Assembly: GCF_003255815.1 (NCBI RefSeq)
Contig: NC_037673.1
Span: 11,487,006-11,551,005, forward strand
From: Theropithecus gelada
Taxonomy: Eukaryota; Chordata; Mammalia; Primates; Cercopithecidae
Length of the DNA stretch: 64,000 bases
Direction: 5' to 3'
Below, piece by piece: positions 34,363 through 46,393 of this stretch; position 1 is the stretch's first letter, and every line of letters starts with the position of its first letter. A model generated the notes under the pieces. The model was not told where the DNA came from, made no database searches, and saw only the letters and a list, made by a program, of their open reading frames with translations. A program made the position numbers and the translations under genes.

Positions 34363-34937
34363 TGTGATAGGCAAAACTCTAAAACAACCCCCATGTAATC
34401 CGTATCCTTTTATTATCCCCTCATCCACAGATATGGAAAAGATCTGCAAATATAATGGGATATCATTCCATTGATTAAACTAAGTTACATGACAGACACA
34501 AAGGGATTTTTCCAGGTAGAATTAAGGTTGCTAAGAAACTGACTTCCAGTTAATCAAAAGGAAATTTATCCTGGTTGAGCCTGATTTAATCAGGTGAACT
34601 AGTTTTTAAAAGTGTCTAGAGATGAAAGCCACAAAGCAGCAGATGTTTCTATTGTTGGCTTAGAAGAAGTAAACCTCAGGAATTCAACCATGAACAGGAA
34701 AGGAATTGTGCCAACAATCTGAGACAGCTCGGATGTAAGTGGGTCACTACCCAGTCGAGCCTGCAGATGAGACCACAACTGGGCAATGCCTTGATTTCAG
34801 TCTAATGACACCCTAAGCAAAGGACCAACTAAGCCAAGCCTGGACTTCTGACCTTTGGAAATTGTAAGTTAACAGGCATTGTTTTAAGCCACTAACTTTG
34901 TGCTAATTTGTTATGCAGCAATAGATAATTAATATGA
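34363..34937 (+). mobile_element. MaLR-class LTR (MLT1-like), plus strand
   Basis: Sense text tgtgataggcaaaactctaa, then aatgggatatcattccattg, agttaatcaaaaggaaat, ctgatttaatcaggtgaact, cttgatttcagtctaatgac and gttatgcagcaatagataat. The overall order is that of an old ERVL/MaLR-type LTR; the exact family is uncertain. Confidence 0.7.
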
Positions 34938-35233
34938 GGATAACTGGCACCACAGTTTACTTCTATTGTTCTTGCAACTTGACTGTACATATAACTATCT
35001 TGCTTATAAGTGCATACAATGGAAAAACAAAAAATTCCCCTTGATTAGAGTTCTTTATCATAATACCTCATACACAGGCTTTTTCCTCACATCAAAACAT
35101 AAACTGTGATTCTGTGTATTGGTAATTATAATTCAGTGAAACATAGTTAAAGTATCCCAACATTATAGTATTCACATTTACCTAGAAGATGAGGCTGATA
35201 GTGTGTTGGTCAAAAATAGCCACAAGTTATTTT

Positions 35234-35889
35234 TTTATTTTTATTTTTTTATTATACTTCAAGTTCTAGGGTACATGTGTACAATGTGCAGGTTTGTTAC
35301 ATATGTATACATGTGCCATGTTGGTGTGCTGCACCCATTAACTCATCATTTACATTAGGTATATCTCCTAATGCTATCCCCTCCCCCTCCCCCCCCCCCC
35401 ACAACAGGACCCAGTGTGTGATGTTCCCCTTCCTGTGTTCAAGTGATCTCATTGTTCAATTCTCACCTATGAGTGAGAACATGCGGTGTTTGGTTTTCTG
35501 TTCCTGCGACGGTTTGCTGAGAATGATGGTTTCCAGCTTCATCCATGTCCCTACAAAGGACACAAACTCATCCTTTTTTATGGCTGCATAGTATTCCATG
35601 GTGTATATGTGCCACATTTTCTTAATCCGTCTGTCACTGATGGACATTTGGGTTGATTCCAAGTCTTTGCTATTGTGAATCGTGCTGCAATAAACATATG
35701 TGTGTATGTGTCTTTATAGCAGCATGACTTATAATCCTTGGGGTATATCCCCAGTAATGGGATGGCTGGGTCAAATGATATTTCTAGTTCTAGATCCTTG
35801 AGGAATCGCTACACTGTTTTCCACAATGGTTGAACTAGTTTACAGTCCCACCAACAGTGTAAAAGTGTTCCTATTTCTCCACATCCTCT
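35234..35889 (-). mobile_element. 5'-truncated L1PA-type LINE-1, minus strand
   Basis: Antisense of the last ~650 bp of a young L1: T-rich tail, attatacttcaagttctagg, gcaggtttgttacatatgta, a C-rich tract (antisense of the 3' UTR G tract) and ORF2 C-terminal text. A 14-bp target duplication, ccacaagttatttt, is exact (35220-35233 and 35890-35903). The minus-strand frame 35456-35662 is the ORF2p C-terminus (KKMWHIYTMEYYAAIKKDE). Its lower decay than 1219-6406 fits a primate-specific age. Confidence 0.96.
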
Positions 35890-35903
35890 CCACAAGTTAT
35901 TTT

Positions 35904-36422
35904 GTAAGCCATCTCTTTGGAAACAGGACAGATATAGATTTTAAAAGGAAATACCATGAATAATGATGGCTGGAGTAAAGAAGGGTTAATTTGTATTTTT
36001 GAACAAAATAACCATTTAGAAACACTTTTCAGCAACTTGAACATCAAAAATGAAAAGTTTTTTTTTTAAAAAACTAAGTTTCAATTTAAAGTGAATAAAA
36101 TATGAATTGGATGGATAATGTATGTTCTATCAAAATAAATATAAACTATTTAACATAGTAGGAAGCAAGCATGAGATGGAAATATGCTACTAATATACTG
36201 TTAACGTGGGAAAAAAGGAAAGTGTAAAACAGAATGTATAAGAGAGTTCCAAACTTGCAGGTTAAATAGTGAAAAAAAAAAGTCTTAAAAATTAGTACCA
36301 AATTTTACCTTGTAGAAAGAAGTATGTTGGTAGAATGTCGGGGGTGGGCTACTAGCATCTTCCCCAACTTTATCAAAGAGGGTAACTGGGTAATTTCCTC
36401 CCTCACTCTTTAGGAAGTGAGG
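35904..36422. other. Unassigned AT-rich sequence
   Basis: No recognised repeat or gene. Confidence 0.4.
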
Positions 36423-36468
36423 AGGGAGTAACAAACACATCATAGGGAAGGGAGTAACAAACACATCA
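36423..36468. repeat. Short tandem duplication, ~25-bp period
   Basis: agggagtaacaaacacatca occurs at 36423 and again starting near 36448, with a few differing bases between. Confidence 0.9.
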
Positions 36469-36479
36469 GTACTATCAAG

Positions 36480-36850
36480 ACAGGGTGTTTGAACTTGAGC
36501 ACCTTTTTGGGTCTGGATGCCAGCCATGGAGGGGAACCGCCCTGCTGCAGGAAGAGACTCTTCATGAGTCAGCCTCTTGGGCTGGACAGCCAGTGCCCAG
36601 GGCAGTCAAGCAGAGGGGTCACACTGCTGCTGCTGTCACTCTCACCACCTGCACCATGTCCTGGGCACCCAGACCAGTGTGGAGCACATGGCTCACCTCA
36701 CCCTATGCAACCAGACCCCCATTCTGCAAGTGGGTACGTGTAACAACGCGTCAGCAGGGCTGAACTCCGGGTACCCAGCCATCTCACAGCAACCACAGGA
36801 GCCTCTCAGAGGACCAGGCCAGCTGGCAGAGGACAAGGGCTGCTTTTTCT
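36480..36850. other. GC-rich block open in three frames, unidentified
   Basis: High GC with few TAA/TAG, giving overlapping plus-strand frames of 84, 92 and 103 codons (36485-36888). CTG/CAC-rich text produces runs of Cys, His and Ser. No domain or splice structure is recognised. Confidence 0.35.
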
Positions 36851-39034
36851 TTCTCAGTAATCACAATTCACTTCTACAACTGTCATAATTCCATTTTAGA
36901 AAAGTAAAGTGTAAGATTGCCCTCTCAGAAGGGAATTCTTCAATTTGCATATTTCCTGGAGACTTCTTTCTGTTACTCTATTAATTTATTAACACTTCTT
37001 AAAGTGATGCAGTTTCCCAAGATGCTCTCTGTCTGATAAATCATTGAGTTGGTCATAAATAAAGCATTACACCTTAATTCCCTGGGTATCTAACCCAGAA
37101 AACTAGATGCTACTGATTTTCTACAGAGATGTTCTGAAAATTAATTGCTATTGATAATTCAATTCTTCCCTAAAATCAGGAAAGTCTGAAGCAAGATGGG
37201 CAGATAAAATGTTTTCAGATGCTAGACAGAACAAAAATGACAAAGACAATGTAAACCTATGCTAGGATAATTAAAGAAAGTTTGTAGCTTATTTAGGACT
37301 AAAGAAACTGAACTGAAGGAGAAAATGAACTTTTCCTGAAGATCCTTCTCCTTTAGTTTTTTCTTTTTTAATCATTTCCATGAATACACATTTATCTTGA
37401 ATTATCCAAAGTTCTTACACCGTGCTAACTAACATACTGAGCTTGTAGTTCCCAGAGAAATTTTAGGGTTTACCCCCACTTTTATTTTACTGTTGAACTA
37501 AAGTCACAACATTTTCTCGAATAGAGTTGAGGGACAGAAGTAAGCATATGAAAATGTCAGAGGAAGGGACTCTACCTTCCTAAAGCTTGGCCTCCGCAAA
37601 CATGCAAAATTGTTTACACAATAAGGTCACATCTTATCAGCAACTTAGGTTCCTCCAGATCCGGAGTGGGCAGTATGTTTGTGATGCTATGGATGGAATG
37701 ATCCCATGATCCTAATGTAAAAACTTCTGGACTATGCGATAGTGGACAAGTTATTAAAGTCCCTAAAATGTAGGGATTGGGGGAAAGCAAGTCTTTATTA
37801 GTACCAATAAATTTTCTTAATTTAAGCAATGGTATCTTTACATAGTATTTGGAGCAACTAGAGCTAAGCACAATTGTTATGTGTGTGCACAACTAGATTG
37901 GACAGTCTGTTGATAATCAAGATATACTAAATGTTTCCAATTATGTTAACAACTCAGCAAGATTCGAAAGCGAACACAAATCATAGGTAAAAATAAATGC
38001 AACAACACTAATAACTGTAACACATGATTTACTAAAAACTATATTTCGGCCACTTTTCTAGAGAAACATTTACATGCCAACATATTTAGCCACCACAGCC
38101 ACACCATGAAGTAGTCCCTTCAGTTATGACTACTCTACCTGCAATTGATGTATTTAATATGTAAAGCATTTGTAAAGTTAACTTTTTATTTCTTAAAGAA
38201 TTTTGAGCATTTTAAGATTTTTTAATTAACAAAAAATATTATTGGAACTCCACTTGAAACACTTGGCTGGTTATATTCAAATCATTCAACTTTACACATT
38301 CCCATAATTTAATAAAGGAAACACTGAATGTGTACGTCCATGTCTGTGCACACATTTGTGTACATCCATGCCTGAACAACATGGATTACTCTGTACAGTT
38401 TTTCTTGAGCTTTTAGTAGGTAAAGATACAACAGAGTTGCATTTTGTTAGGGGAATTTTTCTATTCCCTTGTGAGAGTGTGTTCAGTTTTTAATGTACTT
38501 TTACTTGGAAGTGCAAATAAATGAATATGAATTGACAGGATCCTATAAATTAATAACACTGACTTTCCAACAAAACACAGTAGACATTCATTTACAGAAC
38601 ATTGCTCCCTTTAAGTTTATTGCTTTGGAAGAATATATGCTTAAAATCCAATGATATTTCATTGTTGAAATGATATTTGAAAGTGTTTTTTAAGAAGATT
38701 TCAAAACAACTCATTACCTAATGATCACATCTAATTTTTAATTCTAGTTGATGCTGCTCGGTTTGACCAACCGTAGCCTTAAAATAACTTCGGTTAAATT
38801 TTTTAAAAGTGAAAATTCAAAAAAGATACATCATAATATTCAGGACTCAAGACTTTCACAATTTGGCTATTAAAGTTATTCCCACACATCAACATTTAAT
38901 CAGTCTAATAACTTGTTGCACAAGACAGTGTGCTAAGGACCCGCAGTCCTGTCCTCAAATCTGTAAGAGGACTGCCTTCACTCCAGCAAAGAGCAAGTTA
39001 TCATAACTTTACCTCATATTTTATACTTTTTAAA
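36851..39034. other. Unassigned AT-rich sequence, weak MIR-like trace
   Basis: Over 2 kb with no clear feature. At 38020-38170 a degenerate antisense MIR-like text may be present (atgaagtagtcccttcagtt). A 92-codon minus-strand frame at 37614-37892 is unsupported. Confidence 0.4.
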
Positions 39035-40290
39035 CATGTAGGTCCTTTAATCAACTTGGAATTTATGTGTTTAGTGGGAAGATGAAAATCTAATATTACT
39101 TTATTTTTCCATATAGACAGCCAAAGATACCACATTAAGACAACAGCACTGGTTGAAAAAGTCTCCTCTTTTTCTCCCTCTTATATATGAAATTCTCACA
39201 TATGTACAAGTCTATTTCTAGTTACACTATTGTTTCAAGAGCTTAATGACGCAAACCATATAAATAAAAACCAGCACACTGCCGATGCATACTTTGTCTA
39301 ATTATCTTATTAACATTATTATTTTGCAAATTATCTTGGATTATTTTGCTCACTTGCATTTTCATGTGACTTTCTGAATCAATTTTTTTTGCTACTCCTG
39401 AAAAATCTTGTTTGGATTTTGGAGTGGGAGAGCACTGAATTTGTTTATTAGGAGTAACTCTCTCTTGCCTTCCCGTTCACAAACCTTCTACTGTCTCCTT
39501 TCATCCTGATCTTCTTTATGGGCTTCTATGAAATTTATAACTACCTCCTAAAAAGTTTTGCATATTTTTGTTAGGATTTTATTTATGTATCTTATCATTT
39601 TATTATTTCTGCAAGTAAGAATACATTTTCTATTACATTTTCTAGTTATTTATGGCTGGCATAGAGGAAAGCTATTAATTTTTGTATTTTGAGATTTAAT
39701 CTGAATATCTTAATGGACTCATTTTTATTAGTTATAATAGCTTCTCAGTTACTCCCTTGGGTTTTCTGGGTATATGGACTATAAAATCTATAAATAATGG
39801 CATATTTCTTGCTTCCATATCCTTTTACCCCTGCCATATTTAGAATTGCCCTAGTATCTCAAATATAATGTCGAATATTGCAAGTGATACAACCCATAAC
39901 ATTCCAGATTTTAATTAAAATACTTCTCATATTTTACTACTGAATATAATATTCTGATTGGTAACTCCTTTACAAGTTTAAGAACTTCCTTTTACTTTAT
40001 TCTGCTATGAGATTTATTTTTTAACCAAGATTGGGTATTACACATTATCAAATGTATCTTGTACATCTGTTGAGATGATCAGAAAGCCTTTCTACTGACT
40101 AGTATTAATGTACTAGTTTTCATTCATGAGTTTTCTAATATTGAGCCATCCTTGCATATCTGCAATAAAACATGCTTTGCTATGATTAGTTTTTAGGCTT
40201 AGAGGATTGAATTTGCTCCAGTGTTTAAAACTGAGCTGGCCCTATCATTTCATTTACTGATTTCCATTTCTGGCTGTCAATTTCTCAAAA
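39035..40290 (-). mobile_element. Ancient L1 (L1ME/HAL1-like) fragment, minus strand
   Basis: The plus strand follows antisense old L1 ORF2: tcctttaatcaacttggaat, ttatttttccatatagacag, aacagcactggttgaaaaag, then tgagccatccttgcatatct. High decay and no open frames indicate great age. Confidence 0.7.
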
Positions 40291-40469
40291 ATAAACTTTA
40301 TTTGGTTAACCAATTTGAATTGCGTCATGTCATTCATTTGTCAGTCTTTCCATTATCCTCTACTCCAGATTAAGTTTCAGCCACTTAGCACCTGCCATAT
40401 GCTTGTTGCCGTTCATTAGAAAAACATTTCAATATGAAGTCCTGGAGCCCTTTGAGTTGACTGACAATG

Positions 40470-40650
40470 TCATAGAGATGTAGATTGAGCATGGGCTTTT
40501 GAGTCAGACCTGATATGTCCCCTTACTGTGTCAGTTTAAACTTATGATCTCTTCCTTTGTAAAATGAACATAATTCCTACTTTATATGCTGCTGTAATGG
40601 CTGAATAAGTACCATTTATTCACAGAGTACCTAGGGCACACAAGATTTTC
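40470..40650 (+). mobile_element. MIR SINE, plus strand
   Basis: gagcatgggcttttgagtca, gacctg, then cttcctttgtaaaatgaaca and taatggctgaataagtacca follow the MIR sense order. Confidence 0.78.
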
Positions 40651-40924
40651 TACAAGTAATGATGTGCTGATTTTTCTTGATGAATGTGAATGTGAACATT
40701 TACTTCTTTGAATATGTCAGCCTTGGTCTCTGCATGTTGACTGATGCACAGAGTTTACATGGGAAATCTACAAACATCACTCATAAAAGAAATACTTACA
40801 GGTAGTCCTTTGAAAATAAATTGGCATTTATTTACAAAATCAAAAGTTAGATATGGACCCTGCAACAATCTGACAGTGGAGGGAATGAACACCATGTGGT
40901 AGGGTCAGGAGCCCACCTAGCAAT

Positions 40925-41370
40925 TGTCACAGAATCAATTGTATTTCCCAGATAGATATGTTGAGGGCTTAATTCCCCAGTACCAGTGAATATGATCTTA
41001 TTTAGACATTGGATTTTTGCAGACGTAACTTGTTCAAATAAGGTTACACTGGGGTGGGATGGGCCCAATCCAATAGGACTGGAGTCCTTAAAAAAAGAGA
41101 GAAGATGATGTGAAGACACTGGTACCCTGGAAGAACACCATGGGAAGACAGAGGCGGAGAGTGAAGCCACATATCTACAAGCAAGGAACACCTGGGGTTA
41201 CCAGGAGCTGGAAGAGGCATGAATCCACCTCTAGAGGCATCAGAGGGAACGTGGCTGTGCCAACACTCTGATTTCAGATTTCTAACCTGCAGAAGGGTAA
41301 GATAATACATTTCAGTTCTTCTAAACCACAGGGTTGGTCACACTTTGTTACAGCAGCCTGCGGGGTATGG
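40925..41370 (+). mobile_element. MLT1-type MaLR LTR
   Basis: Sense text: tgtcacagaatcaattgtat, gaatatgatcttatttagac, tggagtccttaaaaaaagag, gatgtgaagacactggtacc, gctggaagaggcatgaatcc and gttacagcagcctgcggggt. Minus-strand frames of 88 and 114 codons here are antisense to the LTR. Confidence 0.85.
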
Positions 41371-43451
41371 GCAGGGGGTGTCTCATGGATCAGAGCCAAG
41401 AAATAACTTAGAGGTTCAGGTTGTCAAAGAAGCAAACCAAGAGGAAGACCATGCAACAAGAAAATGCTGATATTAAGTCAAATGTTATCTGAGCTAGTAT
41501 GAAAGCAAGAACATGTTCTCAAGTGCACACCAGCCAGAACAAATGGAAGGAAATAGCCGAAAGGGTCAGAGAATAAATGGCATAAATGCCATGATGGCTA
41601 CTTATGTTGAAGATTTATTAAAAGTGCATCTGATGCTCATCAATCCACTAGGTAATAGGTGTGATTGTAACTGTTAAATATATTTGATAATGTATTTGGC
41701 AAACGTTGCCATAGAAACACAATTTCATGGAACAAAGAAACATCAGCATAATCTCCAACGTAATTTTGCTATGAAAGTGGTTCACGAAAATGAACCTTGG
41801 GCATAGAGGCTCTTTCTTGCCTCAGAATTAACATTTATCCTATCAATTCATTACTGTTAAACTTTGGGATCCATAATCTTTCCTAGGTAGTATCAATCTC
41901 AGTCTTCAGAATTTCACCCTCCCCATCTCTCCCTATTTTCCGAGTGCTGAGAGAAGCAAAGTCAATTGTTATTCTAACTGATCAGATACTCTAGGCAAAC
42001 CAAATGCAGTCATGCTGGTTTCACACTGGTCAAACAGGATCAAAGATGAGGACGCCATGCCAAGAAAGTGGGTGACTGCATTTAACATTCTCCAAATAGA
42101 ATTAATTGACTTGCTCTCCAAGTCATATGATGAAGCTATTCTAACTCTGGGAATGAAACCAGAATTTCTCCCTATCAATTCTCTTTTCTCTTCTCTAGAC
42201 CATGCGGTCTCAAAGTTTTTATTCTCCAATGATAATCAGTTTAAATGAGAGAACGCCTGCCAAACCCAATGCTCTAATTACATAGTTAGGAAGAACTGAT
42301 AATAATTATTGCAATGTTCTACCCTCGAAAACTGTCAGACGATGCTGACTGATTTAGATACCGAGACACAATTTTCTTAAAAATACACACACACACACAC
42401 ACACACACATATTTTAAAAACTGTCTACATGTGTATATGCCACAAAAAAATCCATCATTAATGATTGTTAGCACAAATTTGTAACTAGCAAAACTAGTTG
42501 TGAGGCTTATGTTTTGCTCTCCAGTTTTAAATAATTCAAAAGTACTGGTTACATCAATGAATGCATGAATATTTTATTAACATGGTCTGCAAATATAAGA
42601 AAGAGAAAAAGTCCTGAGATGCTTCTTCCCCGTATATTTTTGTGCAAGCATGAACGCTTTCAAACATTTAAATACGAGTACAGCAGGGGTCTAAGAGGAA
42701 GCACATCAAGGCCAATGAATTGAGTGTTCAAGATATTATTCATGCCTGACATGGCTTTTTATAAATTACACTTCTTGTCACCTAGAATTTTACTGATTCT
42801 TTCTTTTAATTATCAAATTCCATGGTTACTTCCACCAATAAAACAGCAATGTCCTCTTAAAAGAAAAATATTCTAGCAGCGCACAATGCTTCTATTCTGC
42901 TTCCATTTCCTCTTTCCCTACGGAAAGCTTCCTTGCCAGATTCCATTCACAGCCAATAAACTCTTGCCAACAAAGGCTTAAAATGATAAACTAACTCGGG
43001 GATAAATGGCAGAAGCTACATTTATTTAGGGGGAAAAAAAGTCCACATTTACAGAACTTTCTAATATATATCATGATTTCCCAGTGATGCATTTTAAGTA
43101 AAATTAGAAATGCTTTAGATGGCTAAAAATTCTAATGCAACCAATTTTCATATTTTTTTCCATACAATGGACATGAAGGTATTGATGTCGATTTCCAGAG
43201 ATAAAGAATTTGATGAGTATTTTATGGTTTGCTGTGCTATTGGTTTATGGCGCTCCTGACCCTTAGTATAAATGTCCACTCTTCATGTAGGCCCAACAGG
43301 TGGGTCTTTCTGAGGCCCCACTCTGATCTGCTCTGCCTCCTTGCTCCTCTCCATTTCCCTTTCTCAGGAAATGGGAATTCTGTTCCTCTAGTAATTCAGT
43401 CCAAAAAACCTGGATTCATCCTTGATGCCTTTCATAATGTCACACACGGTA
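41371..43451. other. Unassigned sequence with an AC microsatellite
   Basis: No repeat family is recognised apart from (AC)n at about 42385-42409. A 78-codon plus-strand frame (42012-42248) and an 86-codon minus-strand frame (41969-42229) overlap; neither has a recognisable domain. Confidence 0.4.
42385..42409. repeat. (AC)n microsatellite
   Basis: About 12 uninterrupted AC units followed by ATAT, long enough to be length-polymorphic. Confidence 0.95.
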
Positions 43452-43884
43452 TTATTGGCTACAGGATAAACGGTGTCCCCCCAAAATTCATATGTTGAAG
43501 TCCTAACCCCCAATACCTCAGAATGTGACCCTATTTGGAAATGGGATTGTTGCAAATGTAATTAGTGAAGATGTGGTCATACTGGAGTAGGGTGAGCTCC
43601 TAAACCAACACAACAGATGTCCTCATGAACAAGGGAAATATGGACACAGACATGTGCACAGGCAGAACGCCATGGGAACACTGGAGTGATGCTGCCACCA
43701 GCCAAGGAACTACCAGAAGCTGGAGAAAGGCCTGGAATAGACCCTTCCCTAGCACCTGCTGAGAGAGCATGGCACAGCTGACACATTGATTTCGGACTTC
43801 TGACCTCCAGAACTGAAGGTAAATTTCTGTTCTAAGTCACTCAGATTGTGGTAATTTGAAACAGCAGCCCTAGAAAACTCATAG
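43452..43884 (+). mobile_element. MLT1-type MaLR LTR
   Basis: Clear sense text: ccaaaattcatatgttgaag, tcctaacccccaatacctca, gaatgtgaccctatttggaa, ggacacagacatgtgcacag, ggacttctgacctccagaac and cagcagccctagaaaactc. It is the best preserved of the MLT1 group here. Confidence 0.92.
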
Positions 43885-45179
43885 AGTGATCAGTCCATCA
43901 ACCAATCATATTGGCTTTTGATACCTATGAAATTACTTACAAATGTTTTTCTTCTAACACTGGGGTTATTTATTCCTAGATGTTATTCCTCATGTGACAG
44001 TTTTCATAGACACAGTATTATGTCTAGGTTGACTCCCATATTATGGCATATACTTATTTTAAATTTACTGAAAAGAAATACTGTATGGTGTAAAGTGTGT
44101 TCTGTTGTTTTCTCCACCCTTGGTGACCAACTACAGCGACACTTGCTCGCCCACTGCACATCAGTGTACCATATCACACCCTGGGAGGGGCTGCCCCTAG
44201 CATTAGGCCAACTCCTAAAACTATCATAGTATTCTTCATTCACGGTCAAGCTTCCAATATTAATTCTCTTTCCTAAGGAATTTTATTTCTGGAAGAGGGA
44301 TGAGTAAATGGCACCAACTGGCATCCTCAAAGTTACTAAGCACTATCTTCTGTCCTCGTATTTTAATACATCCATGGTGATTACATTATTTCCATCAGTC
44401 TGTTGAAAATTTAAACACTGATCTAAACTTAGAAAAACTGGTGTATGAACCTGAAACACAAAAGCTACTGATAAAAGGTGCTATATAATTAGGTGATAAA
44501 TTGTGCGCGCACATGCTACATGCTGTAAGAGATCAGAGCAGCCTTAGATCAATGAGAGCACACCAGAGGACTGGAGTCTTGCTGTGTGAATTTGTGTTTT
44601 TCTATTTGATTTGCATTGTCATCTGTAGACTCATCTTTGTTTTGAGTATTTTTAAGTACTTAGAATTAATTTACAGTATGAAAGCGTAGCTTATACATCT
44701 TTATCCACAAGGAATGCTGATTTTTCAACAGGACTGAAAGATGATTACTTGCAAGCCAGTAGGGAGCAAGAATTATAAACATCAGTCATTTACAAAATTA
44801 GAATTTATACCATCTTTTCTCCCGTGCATGAGTGATTGACAGGATATAAAATAAATGCTTAGGATCCAAGCAGATGGGTTTTCCCCATTTGCAAGGCTCC
44901 AAGTCTTTCTGGGTAAGGAATGTCTTCTTGGATGCTCTTTTCCATCTGGAATGGTTTAAACTTTCCTATTTATGATTTGTAGGCTCAACACAGAAAACTC
45001 AAGGTATTAGCTCCATACAAAATAAATGTACTATTATTATCTTCCCAAACACTACTATATTTATATTTACCATATCTTCCCATGTATTTGTTACTTCCTT
45101 TTCACAACCTTATACAATTGGATAACAAACAATAAATTAAAATGCTCTTCAGGGACCATAAATATTCATTTATTTACTT
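43885..45179. other. Unassigned sequence
   Basis: About 1.3 kb with no recognised family. Open frames of 62-103 codons on both strands (43918-44249) overlap and are unsupported. Confidence 0.4.
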
Positions 45180-45700
45180 AACTCATTTAATTTAGAAACG
45201 AAGAGTCAGGGTTCCTCCTATGCTAGACAGTGTACTAGGTGCCCTGACTCCAGTGGAGGGCAAGTAGGCCTTACTGCCCACCAGGGTGAGGCAGTAGCTA
45301 TCATAAATGCCAAGAATGTTTTCATTGAGAAGGCCAAGGAAGGTCTCTGGAGGAAATGACACTTCAGCTGAGCCATGACATAAAAAGAGGAGTGGGCAAA
45401 TGAGCAGGTAAGGATACAAACTGCGGGGAAGGAATAAAAATCTGGAAGCGAGACTTAACATGGTTTCAGGAAATTCAGTTTATCCTATGGGTAATGAGAA
45501 ACCACTGAAGAGTTTTCACTTTAGGGGACTGACTTCATCAAGTTCATTTTAGGATCCCACTCTGTGACTCCAGATTTAATGATGGGAGAAGATGGGGAGT
45601 AACTGGCTAAGCGAGATCAGTGAGGAGCCAGATTCCATAATCTTGGCTAAATGAAGAGTGGTAGGGATAGAAGGGGAAATGAAAGAACTGAACTGCTCTG
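45180..45700. mobile_element. Ancient mammalian interspersed repeat, family not named
   Basis: atgctagacagtgtactagg, aggtctctggaggaaatgac, acttcagctgagccatgaca, gagaaaccactgaagagttt and gggactgacttcatcaagtt follow, in order, a common old mammalian repeat ('gtgccaggcactgtgctagg ... ggtgacatttgagctgagcc'). I recognise the wording but not the official name. Shorter traces of the same family seem present near 15370, 50600, 58340, 59730 and 62490. Confidence 0.6.
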
Positions 45701-45881
45701 AGACAGGTTTCGAATGTGGACCAGCCCAGACGCAGTGGCTGATGGCCCATGATGGCTGAGGAAGAAGACAAAGATTTCTTGGGAAGGAGAATATTATATC
45801 TTAAAATCCAAAATGTTATTCATGTACGAGAAACAGCCATTCAATATGGAAGATGTGACTCTTCTACCTTACTCAGTGAGG

Positions 45882-46393
45882 TTTCTATTTCTGGTGGAAA
45901 AAAGGTTACCACAGACTTAGTAATGTAACACAACACGAAGTTAGTACATGACAGTTTTTAGGTCAGAATGTCCACACAGGCCTCAGCAGGCCATATCAAG
46001 CCAGTAGCAGGTCTGGATGATCTGACACAGAATCTATTTCCTTGCCTTTTCCAGCTTCTAGAGGCCACCTGCACTCCTTGACTCCTGGCCTCCTACCTCT
46101 ATCTTCAAAGCCAGCAAAGACAGGTTGAGTCCTCCCCTGACCCTTCTCCATCATCACCTATCCATACAGCTACACCCAGGGAAAGTTCTCAGCATTTAGG
46201 AACTCATGGAATTCTATGTGGCCCGAGAGGATGAACTAGTTCCTCTGCACCTCCCACATTAGCTGAGTAGCAACCTTAACCGCATTTGCCACACTAACCC
46301 CTCTCACCATGCAATGTCACATATTCACAGGTTCCAGGGATTAGGACACGGTCACCTTTCAGGGCCATTCTTCCACCAACTACACTGATGCAG
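45882..46393 (-). mobile_element. MLT1-type MaLR LTR, minus strand
   Basis: Antisense of an MLT1 LTR: ggttaccacagacttagtaa, atctatttccttgccttttc, cagcttctagaggccacctg, atcttcaaagccagcaaaga and atattcacaggttccaggga. It is the only MaLR LTR of the nine in this window on the minus strand. Confidence 0.88.
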
